NCBI GenBank assembly: GCA_017432165.1
Contig: JAFRJS010000095.1
Location: 28,950-92,949 of the forward strand
From: Clostridia bacterium
GTDB lineage: Bacteria > Bacillota > Clostridia > Oscillospirales > Acutalibacteraceae
Direction of reading: 5' to 3'
Length of the DNA: 64,000 nucleotides
Shown here: positions 51,050-59,353 of the stretch, piece after piece
How the letters are laid out: the number at the start of each line of letters is the position of its first letter
Numbering within the stretch: the stretch's first letter is position 1
Notes under the pieces: model-generated
Told to the model about the DNA's origin: nothing
The model's database searches: none
Seen by the model: only the letters and a program-made list of their open reading frames with translations
Position numbers and translations under genes: made by a program

Positions 51050-53047
51050 TTAATTTCCGTAGACGGAATTTTCATCATCATTTTGTTTATTTGAAGAATT
51101 GTCTTTATAGCTGTATGAACGTATTCGCTTTACATTGTTTGACGAAGCGTCAAAATCGACTTCATAAACCCTGTATTGTGAACCATCTAAATTTACATTT
51201 ACTGTTTTCTTACCGGTTGTGCCTTTCATTTGAAAAACATATGTTCCGTTGTAAGAAGGCACAACTTTTTTTGTTTCTTCCAAAACCCCATCAACATACG
51301 TTGTAACTGTTACTTCGTGTGTTACTTCAGACGGTAAATCAACCGATACACTTAGCGTTTTTTCTCTTTTTACCCCTGAACTTACCGTAAGTTTAACGGT
51401 TGAATCTTTATTTACGGAAACTCCTGGTAATGGATCCATGGATATAACTGTATCTTTAGGTTTATCGCTGTTTTCATAAGATATATTTTCGGAAACTTTT
51501 AAACCTGCTGAAGAAAGTTCACTTTTTGCAGAAGATAAAGTTTTGTTAATCACATCCGGTACAGTTACTTTTTCCTCTGACGGCCCTTTACTTATATAAA
51601 GTTTTACTGTGGTATCGGAAGGAACTTTGCTGCCTTCTTGCGGCGAAACACTAACCACGTAACCTTCTTTAACATTATTATCTTCAATCATCAGTAAATC
51701 ATACTTCAGCCCTGCGTTTGTAAGTTTAGATTTTGCTACATCTTCAGTAAGTCCGGCAATATTAGGCACTGTTATTAAAACTCCGGAACTGTTTACTTTT
51801 AGTACTATTGTAGAGTCTTCTTTTATTTTCTTTGAACCGGGTAGTGGATCTTGATCCACAATTATTCCCTCCGGTTTTGTAGAATCATATACAGATTCAA
51901 CCTTCCAAACGAATTTATACTCAGGATTATTTTGCACTTCCGAAAGCTGCATACCTATAAAATTCGGCACGTCAACATCTTTTGCAGAACTATTTCCGCA
52001 AGACCCAAAGAACGTTATAAAAACGAATATAAGGGCCAAAAGTGCTACCGCTGTGGCAATACCACTGGCAATAAAAGTGGATTTGCTTTTTTGTCTTTTC
52101 TCTTCTTTATAGTTATATTTGTCACCATAATTGGTCTTGTTCTTATTTATGTTTTCGATATTATCGATGTATTTAGTTGGGTTATCATCTACAAAGTAAT
52201 TGTAATCAAAAGTTATCTCGGGGTTATCTTCAAATTTTTCTATATCGCTGAGCATTTCTTCCGCAGAAGCGTACCTATGTGCAGATTCTTTTTCCATTGA
52301 GTGAAGAACAATTTGCTCTAAGCCCTTTGGAATATTAGGATTAATTTCACATGGAGGTTTAGGGCTTGCTTGCATTTGCATAATTGCAACCGATACGGCA
52401 TTATCCGCTTCAAACGGTAATTTGCCCGTTATCATTTCATAAAGCATTACACCAACCGAGTATAAATCGGCTTTTTCGTCAATAATGCTTCCTCTTGCTT
52501 GCTCCGGCGAAATATAATGAACTGAACCTATGGCTCTGTCCGTCATCGTTTGAGTTTCATTGTGTGAAAATCTTGCTATTCCGAAATCCGTGACTTTAAT
52601 CGTCCCATCGTTAAGAAGCATTATGTTTTGGGGCTTTATATCACGATGAATTACGCCCTTTCCATGTGCATGAATAAGCGCAGAAAGAATTTGATGAACA
52701 AAATAAACAGCGTCTTTCCAATTTATTACTTTTTGATTTGAAATATATTCCTTCAAGGTGGTGCCTTCAATATATTCCATTACTATATACTGAATTTTGG
52801 TGCCAAAGCTTACATCGTAAACTTTTACAATATTTGGGTGAGAAAGCACTGCGATGGCTTTGGATTCGTTTTTAAAGCGCCTTATAAATTCTTTGTTGCC
52901 TAAAAATTCATCTTTAAGTATTTTTATGGCCACTATCTTATCTTCAATTATATCGTAAGCACGGTATACAACGGCCATGCCCCCGACACCGATTAATTCT
53001 TGAATTTCATATCTTGCGTCTAATCTTTTACCTGTATATTTATCCAT
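51050..53047 (-). CDS. prkC: PASTA-domain Ser/Thr protein kinase
   Basis: Senses cell-wall fragments and phosphorylates cytoplasmic targets. The kinase domain (about 1-270) has GVGGMAVVYRA, the ATP Lys in VAIKILK, HRDIKPQN and DFGIARF. A linker, a membrane helix (about 331-349) and three PASTA repeats follow: VDVPNFIGMQLSEV, ITVPNIAGLTEDVAKSKL and VTVPDVINKTLSSAKSEL. A final beta domain of about 90 residues follows the repeats, ending in an Asn/Asp-rich tail. It lies 45 nt after prpC in the standard rlmN-prpC-prkC order. PrkC also triggers spore germination in Bacillus. Confidence 0.97.
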   Translation of the reverse strand: MDKYTGKRLDARYEIQELIGVGGMAVVYRAYDIIEDKIVAIKILKDEFLGNKEFIRRFKNESKAIAVLSHPNIVKVYDVSFGTKIQYIVMEYIEGTTLKEYISNQKVINWKDAVYFVHQILSALIHAHGKGVIHRDIKPQNIMLLNDGTIKVTDFGIARFSHNETQTMTDRAIGSVHYISPEQARGSIIDEKADLYSVGVMLYEMITGKLPFEADNAVSVAIMQMQASPKPPCEINPNIPKGLEQIVLHSMEKESAHRYASAEEMLSDIEKFEDNPEITFDYNYFVDDNPTKYIDNIENINKNKTNYGDKYNYKEEKRQKSKSTFIASGIATAVALLALIFVFITFFGSCGNSSAKDVDVPNFIGMQLSEVQNNPEYKFVWKVESVYDSTKPEGIIVDQDPLPGSKKIKEDSTIVLKVNSSGVLITVPNIAGLTEDVAKSKLTNAGLKYDLLMIEDNNVKEGYVVSVSPQEGSKVPSDTTVKLYISKGPSEEKVTVPDVINKTLSSAKSELSSAGLKVSENISYENSDKPKDTVISMDPLPGVSVNKDSTVKLTVSSGVKREKTLSVSVDLPSEVTHEVTVTTYVDGVLEETKKVVPSYNGTYVFQMKGTTGKKTVNVNLDGSQYRVYEVDFDASSNNVKRIRSYSYKDNSSNKQNDDENSVYGN

Positions 53048-53092
53048 GGTACTTTTTCTCCTTGTCCATAATAAATTTTATAACATTTAAAA

Positions 53093-53821
53093 CTAATACT
53101 TAATAACCGAAACGGTTATATTATCTGTTCCGCCATTTTCATTTCCTTCGTCAATCAGACGCTGCGGCAACTGAGAAAGCTCAGTTTCTTTGCAGATTTC
53201 ATAAATTTTGTTTTCTTCCACATGATTTGTAAGCCCGTCAGTGCATAAAATAACCAAATTGCCGGGCTTTATTTTTAGCTGCTTGTAATCCACTTGCACT
53301 TCGTCGCTTACACCCAAAGCTCTGGTTATCACATTCTTTTGCGGATGATTTTTAGCTTCGTCAACAGTTATTTTCCCGCTGCTAAGCATTTCTTGAACCA
53401 TTGAGTGGTCGGTGGTAATTTGATTTATATTATTTTCGCCCACTAAATATGCTCTACTGTCGCCCACATGAGCAACATAAAGGTCATCACCGCTTAAAAC
53501 GCAAAGTATAACCGTTGTCCCCATATTTTTTAGGCTCGTGTCCTCTTGAGACTTTAAATAAATCGCATCATTGGCACTGTTTACAGCCTCGCATATTATT
53601 TTTTTGATTTCTTCCGGCTCGTTTTCACCACTTAATTTCTCGTTTAAATAAGAAGAAATCGTTAAAACTGCAATGTCGCTTGCTACATCTCCGCCGGCAA
53701 CACCGCCCATTCCGTCACAAACAACCGACCATGCCAGACTATCAGAAATTTTACCTGTTTTAACTGCATCTTGGTTACTGCTTCTAGTTTTACCAATATC
53801 TGTTTTGCTGTAAATTTTCAT
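53093..53821 (-). CDS. prpC: PP2C-type protein phosphatase
   Basis: Removes phosphate from targets of the adjacent PASTA kinase. The 242-residue PPM-family protein has RSSNQDAV, VCDGMGGVAGGDVAS (metal Asp near residue 36), VAHVGDSRAYLV, DHSMVQEM, ITRALG and LCTDGLTNHV near 190, then GGTDNITV at the end with the last metal Asp. It lies one base after rlmN and 45 nt before prkC, so the three are co-transcribed. Confidence 0.97.
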   Translation of the reverse strand: MKIYSKTDIGKTRSSNQDAVKTGKISDSLAWSVVCDGMGGVAGGDVASDIAVLTISSYLNEKLSGENEPEEIKKIICEAVNSANDAIYLKSQEDTSLKNMGTTVILCVLSGDDLYVAHVGDSRAYLVGENNINQITTDHSMVQEMLSSGKITVDEAKNHPQKNVITRALGVSDEVQVDYKQLKIKPGNLVILCTDGLTNHVEENKIYEICKETELSQLPQRLIDEGNENGGTDNITVSVIKY

Positions 53822-53822
53822 T

Positions 53823-54866
53823 TTAATCTTTGCCCTCCGCTTCTTTGTACTTTCCTTTTAATTGACCGCACGCCGCCTCTATATCTTTCCCGAGTGTTCT
53901 TCTTACTGTGGCGGTTATTCCGGCCTTTTCCAGTATGTTTTGAAACAAATAGACCTGTGCTTTGCCGCTTGGGCTAAACTCTTCCACTATATCCGATTTA
54001 TTAAGTGGAATTAAATTAACATGGCAAATCATGTTTTTTAAAAGTTTTGCCAGCTCAACTGCACATTTTGCTGAATCGTTAACATTTTTTATCATTATAT
54101 ATTCAAACGAAATTCTTCTTCCGGTGATTTTGATGTAATATTTGCAGGCATCAATCAATTCTTTTAAATTATAGCGGCGATTAATTCGCATTATTTTATT
54201 TCGAATTTCATCATTTGGTGCATGAAGTGAAATAGAAAGCGTAAGCTGCAATTTTTCTTCGGCAAGTTTATATATTTTATCCACTATCCCGCAAGTTGAA
54301 AGCGAAATGTGCCTCATGCCGATATTTAGATGGTCTTTTGAAGAAATTAACCTTAAAAATTTTATTACGTTGTTGTAATTGTCTAAAGGTTCTCCCATTC
54401 CCATAAGAACAATATTTGAGATTTTTATGTTTTCATCTTTTCCGGCGGCCTCCACCTGAGCAATCATCTCCGAAGGCATTAAATTTCGGGCAAATCCGCC
54501 TTTGCCGGTAACACAAAATGCACAACCCATTTTGCACCCTACCTGCGTTGACAAGCACATCGAATATCCGTGATTATACTTCATAACCACTGCTTCGATA
54601 AGCTGGCCGTCATAAAGTTCAAAAAGATACTTTATTGTTCCGTCCAAAGAAATTTTTTTGCTTTTAATTTTTACACTTGCTATAAAATAATTTTGATTTA
54701 AAAAATCTTTTAATTTTTGAGGGATATTAGACATTTCTTCAAATGAAGAAACACCTTTTACAAGCCAGCCATAGACTTGCTTTGCTCTAAACGATTCGAT
54801 GAAATTTGGCAAAAAGCTTTGCTCTATTTCCCGAGCCGTCATAGATTTTATATCAATTTTATCCAT
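53823..54866 (-). CDS. rlmN: 23S rRNA (adenine-2503-C2)-methyltransferase
   Basis: Radical SAM enzyme that methylates A2503 of 23S rRNA and A37 of some tRNAs. The 347-residue protein has the iron-sulphur motif CKMGCAFC (near residue 104) after LSTQVG, VLMGMGEPLDNY near residue 165, and the methyl-carrying second Cys in the C-terminal region (AACGQLKG). It is the first gene of rlmN-prpC-prkC, a common Firmicute cluster. Confidence 0.96.
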   Translation of the reverse strand: MDKIDIKSMTAREIEQSFLPNFIESFRAKQVYGWLVKGVSSFEEMSNIPQKLKDFLNQNYFIASVKIKSKKISLDGTIKYLFELYDGQLIEAVVMKYNHGYSMCLSTQVGCKMGCAFCVTGKGGFARNLMPSEMIAQVEAAGKDENIKISNIVLMGMGEPLDNYNNVIKFLRLISSKDHLNIGMRHISLSTCGIVDKIYKLAEEKLQLTLSISLHAPNDEIRNKIMRINRRYNLKELIDACKYYIKITGRRISFEYIMIKNVNDSAKCAVELAKLLKNMICHVNLIPLNKSDIVEEFSPSGKAQVYLFQNILEKAGITATVRRTLGKDIEAACGQLKGKYKEAEGKD

Positions 54867-54952
54867 TTAAGGCTATGCACCTCCAAACACGGCAACATAT
54901 ATCCCTAATCGTATTATATATACTAAAGCAAAGCGGTGTCAAGTTTTATGCG

Positions 54953-55507
54953 CTAATTTTCTTTTGTAAGTATAGAAACAACACTTTCGTATATTTTCTC
55001 CGGCATTTTATAAAAATTATTCTTTATCACGGTAGCCGCCGTAATATCCGGGGCGTAAAGCTTGATTTCCAGCATATTAAATTCCCCACCGGACACTTTG
55101 CAATTTACAGTATACCCAACCGGTGTTTTTTTAATATTAACTGTGTTTTCTTTTTCGGTTTTTAGTCTTTTAAAGTATGCTTTGGCACTTTTTAGGGCGT
55201 TTTCCCTAACGGTTAACGGTAAATTATCCCCAAGCTCTTCGGAAATCATTTTTCCGCTTGGAGTAATTACATAGTAATTGCTGTCTTCAGGGCAAACCGA
55301 TAAATTTTTATTTAACACCATTTGCGAAAAGGCCTGACTTGCTTCAAAATAATTTGCCAAAGAGTAATTTTGAAGTATCGCAGAAACATCTGATTTTCTT
55401 AAGGGAGTATTTATTTTGTCAAAAATATAGCATATAAGAATTTTTATTTCTTGAATGTTTCTGAGGCCGCCGGGGGCAACTCCTGCTGAAAATGTGTCAA
55501 TTTTCAT
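54953..55507 (-). CDS. DUF4364 family protein
   Basis: The 184-residue soluble protein matches the DUF4364 family of Firmicutes: an N-terminal winged-helix-like region (IQEIKILICYIFDKINTPLRKSDVSAIL, with LANYFEASQAFSQMV) and a C-terminal beta domain (YTVNCKVSGGEFNMLEIKLYAP, shown in part). The fold suggests a transcription regulator, but no function is established. It has AAAGGAG upstream of the ATG and lies between mscS and rlmN on the same strand. Confidence 0.75.
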   Translation of the reverse strand: MKIDTFSAGVAPGGLRNIQEIKILICYIFDKINTPLRKSDVSAILQNYSLANYFEASQAFSQMVLNKNLSVCPEDSNYYVITPSGKMISEELGDNLPLTVRENALKSAKAYFKRLKTEKENTVNIKKTPVGYTVNCKVSGGEFNMLEIKLYAPDITAATVIKNNFYKMPEKIYESVVSILTKEN

Positions 55508-55532
55508 AAAGTAATTCTCCTTTTTAAAAAGG

Positions 55533-55561
55533 TTGAATATAATTTAAAAATATGTTATAAT
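55533..55561 (+). promoter_or_regulatory. promoter-like element antisense to mscS
   Basis: TTGAAT (55533-55538), 17 bp, TATAAT (55556-55561), with TGT before the -10 box, on the plus strand and pointing into the 3' end of the minus-strand mscS gene. No plus-strand gene follows for 860 bp. It may drive an antisense RNA or be chance in A+T-rich DNA. Confidence 0.35.
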
Positions 55562-55565
55562 AAAC

Positions 55566-56342
55566 TTAAGAAAGTTTTACGTCATATTTTTTATGGAATT
55601 TTTCTTTTATTTCGTCTATTTCTTTTTGTGCTTCTTTTTTGTTTTGTGATTCGTACCATAAATTCAAAGTAATACCGATTTTATCTTCTTTGTTTTCAAT
55701 ATTTATTTCAGGAGCAGGTATTTGCAGAATATTTTTGCTAAGAAAAATTTCTTTTTCCAAGTACTTTTTAAAGTCTTTTACTTTTGAATTTGGCAAAACT
55801 TCTTCGTATATCTTAATTGATTCCCAGTTGTATTCGCTTTTTCTCAGTATATTGCTGGAAATTAATTTGCTGTTCGGTACCACTATGATTTTATCTTCTT
55901 CCGAAGGCTGAACAAAAGAAAACAGCATTTCTATTTTTACAACGGTTCCTTTAACACCGTCAAAATCAATATAATCCCCCACATGAACAGGTTTATTTAT
56001 TATAAGGATGATACCGCTTACTACATTTACAAGGCTGTCCTTTAAAGAAATTCCAATTGCAATAAAAGAAGCACCGATTGCGGCAACAATTGATGTGGTT
56101 TTAAACCCTAAAAAATCTAAAATACCAACAATTAAAAGCAAGCGCAGTAAAAACCTAATCACGGAATCAAAAAATGATATAAGGCCTTTATCGAGCGAAG
56201 CTTTTTGAAAAAACACAAGGTAAACTTTGCTAAGCCTATTTATAAGCCACCAACCAATAAAGAGTATAAGCCCTGCAAAAAATATCCTCTCCAGCCAAAA
56301 CATTACTGTGGAGTTAAACAAGAAACTAATTAAATTTGACAT
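55566..56342 (-). CDS. mscS: small-conductance mechanosensitive channel
   Basis: Opens under membrane tension to release solutes on osmotic downshock. The 258-residue protein has three membrane segments; the pore helix includes AAIGASFIAIGISLKDSL (near residue 88). The VHVGDYIDFDGVKGTVVKIEML beta domain and VVPNSKLISSNI follow, then the cytoplasmic vestibule domain. The length is normal for MscS. AGGTGG lies before the ATG. Confidence 0.93.
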   Translation of the reverse strand: MSNLISFLFNSTVMFWLERIFFAGLILFIGWWLINRLSKVYLVFFQKASLDKGLISFFDSVIRFLLRLLLIVGILDFLGFKTTSIVAAIGASFIAIGISLKDSLVNVVSGIILIINKPVHVGDYIDFDGVKGTVVKIEMLFSFVQPSEEDKIIVVPNSKLISSNILRKSEYNWESIKIYEEVLPNSKVKDFKKYLEKEIFLSKNILQIPAPEINIENKEDKIGITLNLWYESQNKKEAQKEIDEIKEKFHKKYDVKLS

Positions 56343-56427
56343 TAAAATCTACCACCTTTTTTAAATAATATTTTTCATCATATTTTATTTTAATAAAAAT
56401 TCACATTTTTTGAAAGAAGGAATTTTC

Positions 56428-57543
56428 ATGCTACGTAAAAATTTTTTAAAATCTATATTTGCGTTAATAGTTTTTTCGCTAAGCTTAATCACCGTAAGAG
56501 CAATAGATTTTGCACTAAAAATTGAAAATCCGGAAAAGTCTACCTTTGCCCCTAAAAGTGAAGTTCGCATACCAGTAAAGGTCGAAAAAATTTATAGACA
56601 CAATTTTTTAATGCCTTTTAAATTCCGGCTTGATTATAACCATAATATTTTTAGCTTTAAAAAATTTGAATGCAATTCCCCATTTTCAGAAAATGATTTT
56701 AAAACTGAAGAAAAAGATTCATCGCTTAATATATTATCAAATTTTCAAAAAATAAAAAAGCTTAATTTTAAAGACAAAAAATATTTTGATTTAGGGTATA
56801 TTGTCCTTTTGATAAAAGACGGTGCACCGTGCGGAGTACATAATATATCCTCTGAGTTTAATCTTAACGATAAAAATGTTAAAAGCAGTGCACAAGTAAA
56901 TATATCTTACAAAGAAACTTCTTCTTTAACGCCCGAAATAATAAAAAATCAAAAGAATAAATCCGGCTGCAAATTAAAAAGTATTACCCCGGAAATCGGT
57001 ACACTTTCGCCTTCTTTTGACCCGAATATTTTTGAGTACAGTATTGATGTGGGCAAAAATGTTGAATACATGGAATTAAAAGCTGAGCCGCAAGAACGCG
57101 ATTCCATAGTAAAAATAAGCAGAAGAAAACTGGAAGCGGCAGGAAGCGCCACTACAATAAGAATAACGGTTTCAAATAAAAATGATAGAACAATTTACAT
57201 TGTAAAAGTAAATCGAGACGCCAAATCAAATTCAATCAGTAACAAAAAACCAGGGAAATCAAGTGGTAAAAAAGGCAGTCACAAAAAGAAAAATTCAGAA
57301 TATGGCGATGATTTTGGCGAAGAAGATATTGACGAAAATGAGGATGAAAACGAAACAGAAAACAAAAACAACAGCGAAAATGAAATAATTAAAAATGAAA
57401 ACAATAATCAAAAAATATATTTAATTATAATTTTAAGCACAGTGATGCTTGTAGTTATAGGATATTTTACATACGAATTTATTAAATATAAAAGAAAAAA
57501 TTCTAAAAATACAAAAAATTCACTTAACAAACCTTTGAAGTAA
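56428..57543 (+). CDS. exported membrane-anchored protein with cadherin-like domain
   Basis: The 371-residue protein has a signal peptide (about 1-23), then a cohesin-like beta domain (about 25-160; FRLDYNHNIFSFKKFEC and YFDLGYIVLLIKDGAPCG). A cadherin-like beta-sandwich repeat follows (about 185-265; SITPEIGTLSPSFDPNIFEY, MELKAEPQER, ITVSNKNDRTIYIVKVN). A Lys-rich then very acidic Asn/Glu linker, one membrane helix (about 328-348) and a basic tail complete it. It is therefore held on the outer membrane face with the domains outside. A role in surface binding or envelope organisation is inferred. The start at 56428 has AGAAGG 7 nt upstream; no clear promoter was found. Confidence 0.7.
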   Translation: MLRKNFLKSIFALIVFSLSLITVRAIDFALKIENPEKSTFAPKSEVRIPVKVEKIYRHNFLMPFKFRLDYNHNIFSFKKFECNSPFSENDFKTEEKDSSLNILSNFQKIKKLNFKDKKYFDLGYIVLLIKDGAPCGVHNISSEFNLNDKNVKSSAQVNISYKETSSLTPEIIKNQKNKSGCKLKSITPEIGTLSPSFDPNIFEYSIDVGKNVEYMELKAEPQERDSIVKISRRKLEAAGSATTIRITVSNKNDRTIYIVKVNRDAKSNSISNKKPGKSSGKKGSHKKKNSEYGDDFGEEDIDENEDENETENKNNSENEIIKNENNNQKIYLIIILSTVMLVVIGYFTYEFIKYKRKNSKNTKNSLNKPLK

Positions 57544-57571
57544 TAGTATAATAATTTACTAAATTATACTA
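57524..57571 (+). promoter_or_regulatory. promoter with palindromic operator for the cation transporter
   Basis: TTAACA (57524-57529), 17 bp, TATAAT (57547-57552). A perfect 9-bp inverted repeat, TAGTATAAT / ATTATACTA (57544-57552 and 57563-57571), covers the -10 box and the start site, a good place for a repressor. Confidence 0.6.
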
Positions 57572-57615
57572 TAAAGAGGTGTGAACGCAGATAAATTTAA
57601 AAAATCTGTAAAAAA

Positions 57616-58827
57616 ATGATAAATTACATTATAAAAAAATATGGTATTAAAAATGAAAATCCCGAGGATTTATCCGTACGAAAAAGGCTTGGTATGTTAA
57701 GCGGACTTGTAGGAATATTTGGAAATCTACTATTATTTTCTGGCAAGTTTTTTGCCGGAGTAATAACTTCATCCATTGCAATAAGCGCAGACGCTTTTAA
57801 TAACCTTTCGGACGCTATTTCTTCGCTTGTAACTCTTATTTGCTTTAAAGCTTCAAACAATCCCGCAGACAAAGATCATCCCTTTGGCTACGGGAGAATA
57901 GAATATATTTCGGGATTAATCGTTTCCATTGCGATAATTTTTATGGGAATAGAATTCACAAAATCTTCTATTGAAAAAATATTTAACCCCGAACCCGTTT
58001 CCATACAATTACTTCCCGCGTTAATATTAATTTTTTCGCTTTTTATTAAAATTTTGCTCGGAGTTTTTAATACAAAAATAGGCAAAATAATAAACTCAAC
58101 AGCACTTAAGGCCGCAACGTTTGATTCTTTGGGCGATGCCGCCGTAACCGTTACAATATTATTCGGAATGGCAATAACGTATTTCACCGGCATTTCCGTT
58201 GACGCATATTCGGGTATTTTAGTATCTTTGTTTATAATATTTACGGGTGTTGGACTAATTAAAGAAACTCTAAGCCCGCTTATTGGTCAATCCCCTGACC
58301 CCGAGTTTGTAAAAGAAATAACAGACTTGGTTTTATCTTCACCAAACATAATCGGGATTCATGAACTCACGGTTCACAATTACGGCCCCGGGAAAAGTAT
58401 GATTTCCATGCACGCGGAAATGCCTGCAGAAAAAAACATCATAGAACTGCATGAAGAAATTGATTTAATGGAGAAAAAATTAAAAGAAAAATTTGGATGC
58501 AGCGCAATTATTCACATGGATCCAATCGTAACGAGCGATGTTAACGTTCAGCTTATAAGAGAAAAAATCTCTAGCCTTGTTAAAATGATCCACGAAAACG
58601 CAAAAGTTTACGACCTACGAATAGTGCCGGGCGATAAAGTAAATTTGATATTTCATGTTTCTGTACCTTATGATATGCCTAAAACAGATGAAGAAATAAA
58701 AAGCTCGCTTTCTCTGGGAATAAAAACACTTGACGAAAGTTATGAATCTCAAATAGAGGTAGATAGGGTGTACTTTGAAGATCAAGCCAAAACAAAAGAT
58801 GAAAGCGCAGATCAAAAAGATGAATAA
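57616..58827 (+). CDS. cation diffusion facilitator transporter
   Basis: Exports divalent metals such as Zn, Fe or Mn in exchange for protons. The 403-residue protein has six membrane segments with the metal-site motif ISADAFNNLSDAISS (DxxxD, near residue 56), HPFGYGRIEY after it, and AATFDSLGDAAVT in the fifth segment. The cytoplasmic C-terminal domain includes IHELTVHNYGPGKSMISMHAEMP (part) and a longer tail than usual. Its promoter lies in the end of the upstream gene and has an operator-like palindrome. The ribosome binding site near the ATG is poor. It overlaps tadA by 8 nt. Confidence 0.92.
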   Translation: MINYIIKKYGIKNENPEDLSVRKRLGMLSGLVGIFGNLLLFSGKFFAGVITSSIAISADAFNNLSDAISSLVTLICFKASNNPADKDHPFGYGRIEYISGLIVSIAIIFMGIEFTKSSIEKIFNPEPVSIQLLPALILIFSLFIKILLGVFNTKIGKIINSTALKAATFDSLGDAAVTVTILFGMAITYFTGISVDAYSGILVSLFIIFTGVGLIKETLSPLIGQSPDPEFVKEITDLVLSSPNIIGIHELTVHNYGPGKSMISMHAEMPAEKNIIELHEEIDLMEKKLKEKFGCSAIIHMDPIVTSDVNVQLIREKISSLVKMIHENAKVYDLRIVPGDKVNLIFHVSVPYDMPKTDEEIKSSLSLGIKTLDESYESQIEVDRVYFEDQAKTKDESADQKDE

Positions 58828-59269
58828 TCACATTCAATATATGAAGGAAGCACTTAAAGAAGCAAAAAAAGCAGCCGAGGAATTAGAAGTCCCTGTTGGA
58901 GCTGTTATAGTGCACAAAAGCGAAATAATAGCCAGAGGAAGAAACCGCCGAGAAACTTCTAAAAACGCACTATTTCATGCAGAAATAGAGGCTATAAATG
59001 ACGCATGCAAAAAATTAAACTCTTGGAGATTAATTAACTGTGCGTTATATGTTACTTTGGAACCCTGCCCTATGTGTGCCGGTGCGATAATAAACTCCAG
59101 AATCTCGGAAGTCATTTATGGTGCAAGCGACCCAAAGGCCGGATCTTGCGATTCGGTTACAGATTTGTTTTCACTGCCGTACAATCACAAACCCATCGTT
59201 ACAAGCGGAGTTTTAAAAGACGAATGTGCAAAAATTTTAACCGAGTTTTTCAAAAATCTCAGAAAATAA
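58820..59269 (+). CDS. tadA: tRNA-specific adenosine deaminase
   Basis: Converts A34 to inosine in tRNA-Arg(ACG). The 149-residue protein has the deaminase motifs: the zinc His and catalytic Glu in FHAEIEAI (near residue 54), and PCPMCAGAI (near residue 85) with the two zinc cysteines. The RGRNRRE segment and the KAGSCDSV loop are typical. The start at 58820 overlaps the transporter stop by 8 nt; other in-frame ATG codons upstream (58775, 58799) lie inside that gene, and no strong ribosome binding site decides between them. Confidence 0.93.
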   Translation: MNNHIQYMKEALKEAKKAAEELEVPVGAVIVHKSEIIARGRNRRETSKNALFHAEIEAINDACKKLNSWRLINCALYVTLEPCPMCAGAIINSRISEVIYGASDPKAGSCDSVTDLFSLPYNHKPIVTSGVLKDECAKILTEFFKNLRK

Positions 59270-59289
59270 TTTTTGTTTTTATATTAAAG

Positions 59290-59318
59290 TTGATTTTATG
59301 TTGGTTTTATGTTATAAT
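59290..59318 (+). promoter_or_regulatory. promoter of the ubiquitin protease gene
   Basis: TTGATT (59290-59295), 17 bp, TATAAT (59313-59318), with TGT before the -10 box (extended -10). Confidence 0.8.
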
Positions 59319-59353
59319 AGTTATTATAAATCATTAATAAGGAGATTAAAACT

